DNA from: Nocardia ninae NBRC 108245
GTDB taxonomy: Bacteria; Actinomycetota; Actinomycetes; Mycobacteriales; Mycobacteriaceae
Direction of reading: 5' to 3'
DNA: 64,000 nucleotides
NCBI RefSeq assembly: GCF_007990755.1
Contig: NZ_BJXA01000017.1
Location: 1-64,000 of the forward strand
Shown: in pieces, positions 9,175 to 16,033 of the stretch
Layout of the letters: each line of letters opens with the position of its first letter
Position numbering within the stretch: position 1 is the stretch's first letter
Translations under genes and position numbers: made by a program
The notes under the pieces: generated by a model
What the model was told of the DNA's origin: nothing
What the model saw: the letters and a program-made list of their open reading frames with translations, nothing else
Database searches by the model: none

Positions 9175-10095
9175 CTATTCAGTCGAGCCCGCCGAATAGG
9201 CGACATCGATGTGCGCAGGCGTGAACCCCAGCCGGGTGTAGGTATGCACCGCCGAAGTGTTGTCGGCCTCGGTGTAAAGCAACACCTCGGCGAGGCCGCG
9301 ATCGCGCAGATAGTGCAGGCCGACCAGGGTCAACAGGCGGCCGAGTCCGCGCCCCTGCGCGGCCGGATCGATGCCGACGACGTAGACCTCGCCGACGGCC
9401 GGCGTCTCGTCGTAATGCACCTTGGTCCAATGGAATCCGAGCACCCGGTCGGGGTGGGCGGTGTCGGTCGCGAGGAACAGGCCCTTCGGGTCGAACCACG
9501 GCTCGGCGCGGCGGGCCTCGATGTCGCGTCGGGTCCAGCCACCCTGCTCCGGATGCCAGGCGAAGGCGGCGTTGTTCACCCGCAACAATTCGGCATCGTC
9601 GGCGGCACCCGCATAGGTCCGGATCGTCACTCCGCCGCGCGCGGCAACCTGCGGTAGCTCCGGTGTTGCCAGCGGCCGGCGCATCTGCCACAGCTCGCGT
9701 GCGGTGACCAGACCGAGCCGGGCCGAAACAGCCTTCGCGGCGGGCAGATCTCCGTGCGCCCAGACCCGGGTGCCTGGACCGCCCTCGGCCAGCGCGGCCG
9801 CGACCAGATCGGTGCCGATACCGTGGCCACGCGCCGGCGGATCGACCGCGACCTCGGCCATCGCCGGATGTTCGCCATGCGCCGGTACGAGATTCGCGTA
9901 ACCGGCGACGACCTCGTCGCGTACCGCCAGCAGGTGCCGCACCGAGGGATCATCGCCCGCGCTCAGCGACAGCACCGCCTGCTCGGAAACGGGGGCGACA
10001 CCGTCGGTGGCGGTCGCGCGTTCGAGCAGTTGCCGGACGGCGGCTGCGGCGGCCGAATCCAGCCGCTCGGTCCACTGTGCTGCCACGCCGTTCAT
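9175..10095 (-). CDS. mshD: Mycothiol acetyltransferase MshD
   Basis: MshD acetylates the cysteine amine of Cys-GlcN-Ins with acetyl-CoA, the last step of mycothiol synthesis, in the cytoplasm. The 306 aa form two tandem GNAT domains: an N-terminal one with VDPPARGHGIGTDLV and a C-terminal one with IDPAAQGRGLGRLL, both acetyl-CoA binding loops. The N-terminus (QWTERLDSAAAAAVRQLL) and the end (LGFTPAHIDVAYS) match MshD. Neighbour order glnR-mshD-pstB agrees with mycobacteria. A GGAG precedes the ATG. Confidence 0.95.
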   Translation of the reverse strand: MNGVAAQWTERLDSAAAAAVRQLLERATATDGVAPVSEQAVLSLSAGDDPSVRHLLAVRDEVVAGYANLVPAHGEHPAMAEVAVDPPARGHGIGTDLVAAALAEGGPGTRVWAHGDLPAAKAVSARLGLVTARELWQMRRPLATPELPQVAARGGVTIRTYAGAADDAELLRVNNAAFAWHPEQGGWTRRDIEARRAEPWFDPKGLFLATDTAHPDRVLGFHWTKVHYDETPAVGEVYVVGIDPAAQGRGLGRLLTLVGLHYLRDRGLAEVLLYTEADNTSAVHTYTRLGFTPAHIDVAYSAGSTE

Positions 10096-10291
10096 CGGGC
10101 TCCATTCCTCGTTTTCCGCGGCAGCCCGACCGGGCTGCCCACTCGGACAACGTCATTGCGCGGCGCGGCATTTCGCCTCCGTCCGGACCGGTGCGCGGCG
10201 GCCTTGTGACGCGGCGAATACCGGGCTGAACACAGCGCGAACACATAATGACGCGACGGTGTTTCGGATTGGGCGGCCGTGCCCACCGAGC

Positions 10292-11056
10292 TCACTGCAC
10301 AGAGCCGTTGACCGGAGCGAGCGGCGCGTCGTCCGTGCCCTCCGACTCGTCCTCCGCAGCGGGGGGCTGGTCGTTCTTGCTCGCCGTCCTGGACGGCCGC
10401 ACCGCCTTATAGCCGACGTTGCGCACGGTACCGATCAGCGATTCGTACTCGCTGCCGAGCTTCGCGCGCAGCCGCCGGACGTGCACGTCGACCGTGCGGG
10501 TGCCGCCGAAGAAGTCGTAGCCCCACACCTCTTGCAGCAGCTGGGCCCTGGTGAACACCCGGCCCGCGTGCTGCGCAAGGTATTTGAGCAGCTCGAATTC
10601 CTTGTAGGTGAGATCGAGCGGGCGTCCGCGCAGGCGGGCGGTGTAGGTGCCCTCGTCGATCACCAACTCGCCGAGGGTGATCTTGCCGGAGTTCTCCGGG
10701 CTCGCCACGCCGCCGTTGCGGCCGACCAGCAACCGCAGCCTGGCGTCCAGCTCGGCCGGGCCGGTGCCGGGCAACAGGATGTCGTCGAGTCCCCAGTCGG
10801 CGTTGACCGCGACCAGGCCACCTTCGGTGAGCACGGCGACCACCGGCACCGACGATCCGGTGCTGCCGAGCAGGCGGCACAGGCCGCGTGCGGCGGCCAG
10901 GTCGGTCCGTGCGTCGACCAGCGCGACATCCGCACTCCCCGCCTCCAGCAGCGAGGAGACCTCGGTGGGCGCCGGACGCACGTGATGCGCCAGCAACGCC
11001 AGTGAGGGCAGCACCGCTTCGGGGTTGGGGTCGGAGGTCAGCAGGAGTAGCTCCAC
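10292..11056 (-). CDS. glnR: OmpR-family response regulator GlnR
   Basis: GlnR is the orphan regulator of nitrogen assimilation in mycobacteria and nocardiae and binds DNA upstream of glnA, amtB and nir genes. The receiver-like domain (about 1-115, with [11 protein letters not shown] around the conserved Asp) is followed by a winged-helix DNA-binding domain (about 130-230, [23 protein letters not shown]). The start is GTG 11056, not the longer ATG at 11071: the ATG reading would translate GGAGGAG, which is an obvious Shine-Dalgarno placed 5 nt before the GTG, and family members start at the LLLLTSDP segment. A disordered acidic tail follows the winged helix. No kinase gene is adjacent, as expected. 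Confidence 0.94.
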   Translation of the reverse strand: MELLLLTSDPNPEAVLPSLALLAHHVRPAPTEVSSLLEAGSADVALVDARTDLAAARGLCRLLGSTGSSVPVVAVLTEGGLVAVNADWGLDDILLPGTGPAELDARLRLLVGRNGGVASPENSGKITLGELVIDEGTYTARLRGRPLDLTYKEFELLKYLAQHAGRVFTRAQLLQEVWGYDFFGGTRTVDVHVRRLRAKLGSEYESLIGTVRNVGYKAVRPSRTASKNDQPPAAEDESEGTDDAPLAPVNGSVQ

Positions 11057-11239
11057 AAGCTCTCCTCCCATCTCGTAGCTCCGAGGACAACAGCCGCACT
11101 GCCGGGGGCCACGTCGCTGATCACAGGTAATTCGATGCAAGATTAGCGTGTCGACCCCGATGACCTCGTCATCCGGGTGGCCGAGTCATCGCGCGTGATA
11201 TGTCTGATACCAGAAATGCACCGTCGCGCCGGGGATGGC

Positions 11240-11245
11240 TAAGGT
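11240..11245 (+). promoter_or_regulatory. -10 box for leaderless transcript of the LmeA-like gene
   Basis: TAAGGT is followed by exactly 6 nt and then the ATG, so the transcript likely begins at the start codon. No Shine-Dalgarno is present. Confidence 0.65.
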
Positions 11246-11251
11246 GCACCA

Positions 11252-12049
11252 ATGCGCAAGCTCATCATCGGGCTGCTGATTCTCGCGGGACTCGCAGTAG
11301 TCACTGATTTCAGCGTCGCGGCCTATTCGGAATACCGCGTCTCGCGCGCGCTTCGTAAGGGCGCCGATCTGCCCGCTGATCCGGCGGTGGCCATCCGCGG
11401 CGTCTCCTTCCTCGTGCAGGCGCTCGACGGCCGCTACGACAACGTCTGGATCAGAGCGGGCGGAAACCAGCCGCACACACCGGGCGAATACGAGTTCGAA
11501 GCGACGCTGACCGGCGTGCGGCTGCCGCTGCGCGAGCTGGTCGACGGCAGCCTGCGCAACGTGCCGGTGGAGCGGGTCGAGAGTTCCTTGCGCATCGGGC
11601 CGACCGAGCTCGGCAGGCTGTTCAACATCCCTGACCTGCAGGTGAAGGGCCCGCCCGCGGACAAATCCGACGGCACGGGCGGATCGGGCGGCTCCGGGAT
11701 GACCGCGACCGACGGGGTGCTGTGCCTCACCGGCAGCCTGCCGGAGGGGACGGACAAGCAGTTCGCAGGCAAGAAGGTCGCCGTGCGGGCCGAGCTCGTG
11801 GTCGACGGCGGCGAGGTGAAGATCACCGCGACCGGTTCCTGCCCGGCCGAGACCGACACCATCCCGCTGGCGCTGCTCCCGCAGCCCGATCAGCCCGCGG
11901 TGCTCGCGCGGTTCACCCGTACTATCGACATCAAAGAATTGCCGTTCGGTGTCCAACCCGCCAAGGTGCGTGCAGACGGTGGGTGGATCGTGGCGGAGGG
12001 CAAGGGTGTGAATGTGACGATCGACCTCGACCGATTGCAGCAATCATGA
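11252..12049 (+). CDS. LmeA-like DUF2993 lipid-binding envelope protein
   Basis: The 265-aa protein has an N-terminal signal-anchor (MRKLIIGLLILAGLAVVTDF) and a DUF2993 domain. In mycobacteria LmeA (DUF2993) binds phospholipid in the periplasm and supports mannan elongation of lipomannan; this homologue corresponds to the Rv0817c position. A Gly/Ser linker (DKSDGTGGSGGSG) splits the domain. The start is leaderless. Its TGA overlaps the ATG of the thioredoxin gene (ATGA), indicating an operon. The family call is good; the precise role is inferred. Confidence 0.85.
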   Translation: MRKLIIGLLILAGLAVVTDFSVAAYSEYRVSRALRKGADLPADPAVAIRGVSFLVQALDGRYDNVWIRAGGNQPHTPGEYEFEATLTGVRLPLRELVDGSLRNVPVERVESSLRIGPTELGRLFNIPDLQVKGPPADKSDGTGGSGGSGMTATDGVLCLTGSLPEGTDKQFAGKKVAVRAELVVDGGEVKITATGSCPAETDTIPLALLPQPDQPAVLARFTRTIDIKELPFGVQPAKVRADGGWIVAEGKGVNVTIDLDRLQQS

Positions 12050-12486
12050 TTGAAATCACAATTCTGGCAGCGGTGTTGCTCGCCGCGTTGGCGGTGGGCA
12101 TTTTCCTGCGTCGCCGCGACGGCAAGATCCGCTCGGCCGATGTAGTCGAAATCGGGTCGGCGCGTGCCGATCTGCTGGCCGCCGTCGGCGTGACCGGCAC
12201 CGGCCCCGCCGTGCTGCACTTCTCCGCCGACTGGTGTGGCCCCTGTGTCGCGGTGCGCCGCGTCGTCGCCGATGTCACCGGCCAGCTGGCCGAGTCGGCG
12301 CAGCCGCCGCTGGACATCGAGATCGATATCGACGCCGACCCCGTGCTCGCCAAGGAACTGAACGTGCTCTCCTTGCCGACCACGTTCGTCTTCGATAGCG
12401 AAGGCCGCGAACGCTTTCGGATCTCCGGCGTGCCGAAGGTGACCGATCTGCGCTCCGCGCTGGAGCCGCTGACTGTTGCCGCCTAG
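12046..12486 (+). CDS. Membrane-anchored thioredoxin (ThiX/Rv0816c-like)
   Basis: The 146-aa protein begins with a membrane segment (residues 1-22) and continues as a thioredoxin fold with the redox motif WCGPC (63-67). The cis-Pro region is LSLPTTFVF. It is probably oriented outside the cell and acts in thiol-disulfide exchange. It overlaps the LmeA-like gene by 4 nt. Its TAG stop is also the edge of a long inverted repeat, which may act as a terminator between this gene and the sulfur operon. Confidence 0.9.
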   Translation: MIEITILAAVLLAALAVGIFLRRRDGKIRSADVVEIGSARADLLAAVGVTGTGPAVLHFSADWCGPCVAVRRVVADVTGQLAESAQPPLDIEIDIDADPVLAKELNVLSLPTTFVFDSEGRERFRISGVPKVTDLRSALEPLTVAA

Positions 12487-12651
12487 GCCCTGTGTCGAAG
12501 TCCGGCCGGATGCATCCGGGGGCTGGATCGTCGCCTGGCAAGGCGGAGGAGTTGCCGATACCGGGTTTGTATCGGCGACGACGACAACGCGGCCAGGCGG
12601 CGATCCAGCCCCCGGAGGCGCCGGATGGGACTTCGACACAGGGCCTAGCGG
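12485..12651. repeat. Long imperfect inverted repeat with TA-flanked ends (MITE-like)
   Basis: Two arms of about 80 nt face each other around a small centre (CGGGTTTG). The outer 18 nt, TAGGCCCTGTGTCGAAGT, are exactly repeated in inverse at the right end, and the blocks CCGGGGGCTGGATCG.CGCCTGG and GCCGATAC also pair. The left end uses the TA of the thioredoxin stop codon and the right end also finishes with TA, which suggests a TA target duplication as made by Tc1/mariner-IS630 type elements. No transposase is inside. It could also fold as a very long RNA hairpin. Confidence 0.8.
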
Positions 12652-12713
12652 CCTTGACAAGGTCCCCGGACGGCTGTGATCAACCCGGGGTCCAATTCTC
12701 CCGCCTGATTAGG

Positions 12714-12719
12714 TAAACT
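12714..12719 (+). promoter_or_regulatory. -10 box of leaderless sulfur-operon transcript
   Basis: TAAACT stands exactly 6 nt before the GTG of the polycysteine leader ORF. Confidence 0.65.
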
Positions 12720-12725
12720 GCATTC

Positions 12726-12812
12726 GTGCTTTACAACCACGAGCTGATGCTCACCCGACGCCGCACAGTTGACCTGTGCCGCCTCGGTGGTTGTTGCTGC
12801 CTGTGCCGCTGA
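12726..12812 (+). CDS. Polycysteine leader peptide of sulfur operon
   Basis: The 28-codon ORF starts with GTG 12726 and ends RTVDLCRLGGCCCLCR, with five Cys, three of them consecutive. An internal ATG (12747) would give the short form MLTRRRTVDLCR.... Leaderless polycysteine sORFs upstream of sulfur genes are known cysteine-responsive attenuators in mycobacteria: ribosome stalling at Cys codons opens expression downstream. Here it precedes DUF4395, a CysA-type sulfurtransferase and SseC. A TAAACT box 6 nt upstream fits leaderless transcription, and a GGTCGGC/GCCGACC hairpin with TTT follows immediately. Confidence 0.88.
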   Translation: MLYNHELMLTRRRTVDLCRLGGCCCLCR

Positions 12813-12814
12813 GC

Positions 12815-12850
12815 GGTCGGCTCTCCTCAGATTTCCTGACGCCGACCTTT
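12815..12850 (+). promoter_or_regulatory. Attenuator-like hairpin after leader peptide
   Basis: GGTCGGC (12815-12821) pairs with GCCGACC (12841-12847), followed by TTT; it begins 2 nt after the leader stop codon. Position and shape fit an attenuation element, but the mechanism (transcriptional or translational) cannot be told from sequence. Confidence 0.55.
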
Positions 12851-12936
12851 GTCCGCCGTGCGAGTGATCTCGTTGATCCCCCGGCGAACTGGCAATTTTC
12901 CAGCCATCAGTCGCATCCAGCGCAGGAGTACGCACA

Positions 12937-13509
12937 ATGTCCACCGAAATCGGTAACACTTCGCAGAATCAGCCAATTCCCCAGGGACAGGTAGACGTTC
13001 GCGGACCTCGGTTCGCCGCGTGGGTCACCACCGCCGTCCTGGCCCTGGTGCTGATCGCCGCCATCTTCTCCCCCGTCGCCGCCGCGGTGCTCATCGCCGC
13101 GCAAGCCGTCGTCTTCGCGATCGGCGCCGCCTACGGTCCGCGCAAGCATCCGTACGGCCGCGTCTACGCGAAGGTCGTCGCGCCGCGGGTAGCCCCGACC
13201 ACCGAGACCGAGCCCGTGCCGCCGCTGAAGTTCGCGCAGCTGCTCGGCCTGGTCTTCGCGGTGGTCAGCCTGCTGGGCTTCGCGCTCGGCTCCACAGTTG
13301 TCGGCGCGGTCTTCGCCGGCTTTGCCCTGTTCGCCGCGTTCTTGAACGCGGCGTTCGGGATTTGCCTGGGTTGCCAGATCTATCCCCTGGTCGCCCGCTT
13401 CCGCCGGAATGCTGCCTCCACGGGCGGTGTTCACGGGCCCTCCGTGGTTACGCAAGCTACCGCCTCCGGGCCCGACGATCACACCGCCGGGTCCCCGGCA
13501 CCGAACTGA
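12937..13509 (+). CDS. DUF4395 integral membrane protein
   Basis: The 190-aa protein has four predicted membrane helices (about 27-44, 47-63, 100-118, 120-140) and the conserved DUF4395 segments AYGPRKHPYGRVYAKVV and NAAFGICLGCQIYPLVAR with a CLGC motif. Related genes often stand between a thioredoxin and a sulfurtransferase, as here, so a role in transfer of sulfur or redox across the membrane is a reasonable guess only. An AGGAG lies 8 nt before the ATG. It is the first structural gene of the leader-controlled operon. Confidence 0.88.
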   Translation: MSTEIGNTSQNQPIPQGQVDVRGPRFAAWVTTAVLALVLIAAIFSPVAAAVLIAAQAVVFAIGAAYGPRKHPYGRVYAKVVAPRVAPTTETEPVPPLKFAQLLGLVFAVVSLLGFALGSTVVGAVFAGFALFAAFLNAAFGICLGCQIYPLVARFRRNAASTGGVHGPSVVTQATASGPDDHTAGSPAPN

Positions 13510-13538
13510 TCCGCTGTTTCATCTCTGAAAGGAACAAC

Positions 13539-14372
13539 ATGGCTCGCTCCGATGTCCTGGTCTCCGTGGACTGGGCCGAAGAGAACCTCAACGCCCCCGG
13601 CGTCGTCTTCGTCGAGGTCGACGAGGACACCTCCGCCTACGACAACGGCCACATCGAGGGCGCCGTCCGGCTCGACTGGAAGAAGGACCTGCAGGATCAG
13701 GTTCGTCGTGACTTCGTGAACCAGGAGCAGTTCTCCGACCTGCTCTCGGCGCGCGGCATCTCGAACGACGACGAGGTAATCCTGTACGGCGGCAACAACA
13801 ACTGGTTCGCCGCGTACGCCTACTGGTACTTCAAGCTGTACGGCCACACCAACGTCAAGCTGCTCGACGGTGGCCGCAAGAAGTGGGAGCTCGACGGCCG
13901 CCCGCTGTCCACCGACGGCGTCAACCGCCCCGCCACCCAGTACAAGGCCGCCGCCCCCGACGTGACCATCCGCGCGTTCCGCGACGAGGTCATCGCCGCC
14001 ATCGGCACCAAGAACCTGGTCGATGTCCGCTCGCCCGACGAGTTCTCCGGCAAGATCCTGGCCCCGGCGCACCTGCCGCAGGAACAGAGCCAGCGTCCCG
14101 GCCACATCCCCGGCGCCATCAACGTGCCGTGGAGCAAGGCCGCGAACGAGGACGGCACCTTCAAGTCCGACGCCGAGCTCGCCGAGATCTACAAGGAAGC
14201 GGGCCTGGACGGCGAGAAGGAGACCATCGCCTACTGCCGGATCGGCGAGCGTTCCTCGCACACCTGGTTCGTGCTGCAGGAGCTGCTCGGCCACAGCAAT
14301 GTCAAGAACTACGACGGGAGCTGGACCGAGTACGGCTCCCTCGTCGGTGCACCGATCGAGTTGGGAGCGTAA
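13539..14372 (+). CDS. Thiosulfate sulfurtransferase, CysA/SseA-type rhodanese
   Basis: The 277-aa protein holds two rhodanese domains; the N-terminal one lacks the catalytic Cys and the C-terminal one carries the active loop CRIGERSS with Cys233. It transfers sulfane sulfur from thiosulfate or mercaptopyruvate to an acceptor, in the cytoplasm. It corresponds to mycobacterial cysA2 (Rv0815c). A GAAAGGAA ribosome site precedes ATG 13539, which is chosen because upstream codons in this frame overlap the DUF4395 gene. It forms one operon with sseC 5 nt downstream. Confidence 0.95.
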   Translation: MARSDVLVSVDWAEENLNAPGVVFVEVDEDTSAYDNGHIEGAVRLDWKKDLQDQVRRDFVNQEQFSDLLSARGISNDDEVILYGGNNNWFAAYAYWYFKLYGHTNVKLLDGGRKKWELDGRPLSTDGVNRPATQYKAAAPDVTIRAFRDEVIAAIGTKNLVDVRSPDEFSGKILAPAHLPQEQSQRPGHIPGAINVPWSKAANEDGTFKSDAELAEIYKEAGLDGEKETIAYCRIGERSSHTWFVLQELLGHSNVKNYDGSWTEYGSLVGAPIELGA

Positions 14373-14377
14373 TCAAC

Positions 14378-14683
14378 ATGTGTGCAGCACCTACCCAGGG
14401 TCAGGCCATCCCGGCAGGCGTCGACGTGGAGAAGGAAACGGTCATCACCGGCCGCGTCCTGAGCACCGACGGCCAGCCGGTCGGCGGCGCGTTCGTGCGC
14501 CTGCTCGACGGCAACGGTGATTTCACCGCCGAGGTCGTCGCCTCCGGCACCGGCGACTTCCGCTTCTTCGCGGCGCCCGGCGCGTGGACCTTGCGGGCGC
14601 TCTCCTCGGCCGGTAACGGTTCCGCCGAGGTTCGTCCGGAAGGCGCGGGAATCCATCCCGTGGACGTCGCGGTCGCCAAGTAA
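14378..14683 (+). CDS. sseC: SseC family protein (DUF1416)
   Basis: The 101-aa protein matches the DUF1416 family: MCAAPTQGQ start with Cys2, and a beta-rich transthyretin-like body (ETVITGRVLSTDGQPVGGAFVRLLD, SGDFRFFAAPGAWTLRAL). In mycobacteria sseC2 follows cysA2 in the same way. It is thought to work with the sulfurtransferase, but its biochemical role is not known. The gene starts 5 nt after the sulfurtransferase stop codon. Confidence 0.93.
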   Translation: MCAAPTQGQAIPAGVDVEKETVITGRVLSTDGQPVGGAFVRLLDGNGDFTAEVVASGTGDFRFFAAPGAWTLRALSSAGNGSAEVRPEGAGIHPVDVAVAK

Positions 14684-14700
14684 GAGACCGTACGCAGCTA

Positions 14701-14745
14701 ACGACCCCGGACTTCCCGCACCGTGACGGGAAGCACCGGGGTCGT
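14701..14745 (+). terminator. Hairpin terminator after sulfur operon
   Basis: ACGACCCCGG.CTTCCCG pairs with CGGGAAG.CCGGGGTCGT around CACCGTGA. The T tract is short (GTCTGC), so termination strength is uncertain. Confidence 0.65.
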
Positions 14746-14782
14746 CTGCATATGCGGCGGTGGTTGTCGATAGACTCCAGAC

Positions 14783-14878
14783 GTGGTCCTCTTCTTCGAG
14801 ATTCTGCTGGTGGCCGTCGCCATCCTCATCGGCTGGTTCGGCCTGTACGTCTTCTACCGGCTGTTCACCGAGTCATGA
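14783..14878 (+). CDS. 31-aa single-span membrane peptide
   Basis: GTG 14783 opens a 31-aa ORF ([20 protein letters not shown], then [11 protein letters not shown]) with one membrane helix and a short polar C-terminus. A TAGACT box (14771-14776) ends 6 nt before the GTG, fitting a leaderless transcript. The clean hydrophobic pattern and the promoter geometry favour a real gene. Its stop codon lies within the start of a SERSER-type repeat, and the nitrobindin-like gene begins 74 nt later, so the two may be co-transcribed. Function unknown. Confidence 0.7.
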   Translation: MVLFFEILLVAVAILIGWFGLYVFYRLFTES

Positions 14879-14901
14879 GCGAGCGGAGCGAGCGAATCAT
14901 G
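14875..14901 (+). repeat. SERSER-type short interspersed repeat, copy 1
   Basis: ATGAGCGAGCGGAGCGAGCG followed by AATCATG. The same core (GAGCGAGCGNAGCGAGCGAA) recurs inverted at 22156-22184. If translated it reads MSERSERI, which easily misleads gene starts. It sits between the 31-aa peptide and the nitrobindin-like gene. Confidence 0.75.
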
Positions 14902-14951
14902 TGCCAGTGTGCATCGCGCATGCCTGGGGTGAGCGCCAGCGAGGCGCGGGC

Positions 14952-15659
14952 ATGAGCGATCTCGCGAGCGAAGGTTCCAATCCGGCCGAGCAAGCGAGTG
15001 AACAACTGAACGGCAACGGCTCCCCCGAATCGGCTGGTCGCCGCAGCGGCGATCAAGCCGTGTCCGAGGCCGTCGAGCGGGCCAAGACGACCGGTGCCCG
15101 CAACATTCCGGTGCTGCCCGATCTGCCGGTGCCCGAGGACACCGCGAACCTGCGGCTCGGGCCGGACCTGAGCTCCTCCATGCTCGCGCTGCTGCCGATG
15201 GTCGGCGTGTGGCGCGGCGAGGGTGAGGGCAACAACCCGGAGCGTGGCGATTACCGCTTCGGTCAGCAGATCATCGTCGCGCACGACGGCGGCGACTACC
15301 TGTCCTGGGAGTCGCGGTCCTGGGCGCTGGACACCGAGGGCAACTACTCGGGTCCCGATCTGCGCGAGAGCGGTTTCTGGCGGGTCGGCATCGACGGTAA
15401 CGACGAGGTCATCGAGCTGCTGCTCACGCACAGCACCGGCATCGTCGAACTCTTCTATGGCCAGGCGCTCACCCAGTCCTCCTGGGAGCTCGCCACCGAC
15501 GTGGTCATCCGCAGCCAGTCCGGCATCGTGGTCGGCGGCGCGAAGCGCCTCTACGGCATCGTCGAAGGCGGCGACCTCGCCTACGTCGAGGAACGCGTCG
15601 TAGCCGACGGCCCCCTCGAGCCCCGCCTCTCGGCCCGGCTCCAGCGCTACATCGGCTGA
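14952..15659 (+). CDS. Nitrobindin-like (FABP-like, Rv0813c-type) protein lacking the haem His
   Basis: The 235-aa protein has a disordered N-terminus (1-60) and a ten-stranded lipocalin-like barrel with the family signature GVWRGEGEG (85-93). Haem-binding nitrobindins use a His near the C-terminus in a L.PHLSA.L context; here the same position reads LEPRLSARL, with Arg225. This agrees with the ferric nitrobindin-like subgroup that has lost the haem ligand, so haem chemistry is not expected and a small hydrophobic ligand is possible. ATG 14952 is chosen because upstream sequence is repeat-derived. Confidence 0.88.
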   Translation: MSDLASEGSNPAEQASEQLNGNGSPESAGRRSGDQAVSEAVERAKTTGARNIPVLPDLPVPEDTANLRLGPDLSSSMLALLPMVGVWRGEGEGNNPERGDYRFGQQIIVAHDGGDYLSWESRSWALDTEGNYSGPDLRESGFWRVGIDGNDEVIELLLTHSTGIVELFYGQALTQSSWELATDVVIRSQSGIVVGGAKRLYGIVEGGDLAYVEERVVADGPLEPRLSARLQRYIG

Positions 15660-15674
15660 TTGCGAACGCGACTG

Positions 15675-15796
15675 CTGATTTCGCGGGTACATGGGTAACT
15701 CACCGGGTACCGGCTGACTTCCACCGACACCTCACCGCCGGTCGCCAACGCTACCGAGCACGCACCTGAAGCTGGCCTGAATTCGCGGAGAGACGG
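15675..15796. repeat. 122-bp dispersed repeat, copy A
   Basis: The segment is similar end to end to 47889-48009. Conserved parts include CTGATTTCGC, ACATGGGTAACTC.CCGGGTACC, the GCTGAC that follows, and GCCTGGCCTGAAT.CGCGGAGAG at the far end; the middle has diverged. It holds the imperfect palindrome GGTAACTCACCGGGTACC (15694-15711). No gene is attached to this copy. Confidence 0.75.
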
Positions 15797-15806
15797 AACA
15801 GAACAG

Positions 15807-15874
15807 CCCCCGAGCCCTACCCAAGCGGGGTTAGTCGCTCGGGTCCTGGTCGGACTCAACCAGGGGCTCGGGGG
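15807..15874 (-). ncRNA. Branched GC-rich RNA structure / terminator
   Basis: A closing stem CCCCCGAGCCC (15807-15817) with GGGGCTCGGGGG (15863-15874) encloses two smaller hairpins: ACCC...GGGT around 15819-15844, and CTGGT.CGGACTCA.ACCAG. Read on the minus strand it is followed by CTGTTCTGTTCC, so it can terminate the upstream sORF transcript or be its 3' domain. Confidence 0.55.
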
Positions 15875-15895
15875 CCGGGTGACTGCGTGGTATTC

Positions 15896-15933
15896 GCTAG
15901 CGCTCGCGCGGCGAAAACACTGCAGCGGTGGCG
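15896..15933 (-). ncRNA. Hairpin directly after the 12-codon ORF
   Basis: GCTAGCGC (15896-15903) pairs with GCGCTAGC (15926-15933). On the minus strand the 5' arm begins right at the TAG of the sORF, so translation of the sORF would cover or release the hairpin. Confidence 0.55.
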
Positions 15934-15972
15934 CTAGCGCGCAGCCACCTCACGCGTCCTTTGAATAACCAT
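15934..15972 (-). CDS. 12-codon ORF with near-perfect Shine-Dalgarno
   Basis: The ORF reads MVIQRTREVAAR and ends in TAG. AAGGAGGTGG (15981-15990) is complementary to almost the whole anti-Shine-Dalgarno of 16S rRNA and lies 8 nt before the ATG, the best site in the window. The ORF is too short for an ordinary protein. With its own promoter (TTGCCG, 17 nt, TAAATT) and hairpins downstream it looks like a leader peptide or an sRNA that recruits ribosomes. No gene lies downstream on this strand before the converging nitrobindin-like gene. Confidence 0.6.
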   Translation of the reverse strand: MVIQRTREVAAR

Positions 15973-16004
15973 TCTTCGAACCACCTCCTTCCTGTGTACT
16001 GACG

Positions 16005-16033
16005 AATTTAGCCACGGATCAGCGGGTCGGCAA
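16005..16033 (-). promoter_or_regulatory. Consensus-like promoter for the sORF/structured RNA
   Basis: -35 TTGCCG (16028-16033), 17-nt spacer, -10 TAAATT (16005-16010). The -35 lies inside the last codons of cydC. A start near 15997 gives a 5' leader of about 25 nt that includes the Shine-Dalgarno. Confidence 0.65.

Noticed and set aside
10216-10245. GTTC-type direct repeats (GTTCGCGCTGT/GTTCAGCCCGG) upstream of mshD as a second PHO box
   Set aside because: The repeats keep only GTTC and not GTTCAC; mshD has no clear phosphate link.
12476-12716. Two overlapping short ORFs inside the inverted repeat
   Set aside because: They arise from the repeat arms and show no coding features; not a transposase.
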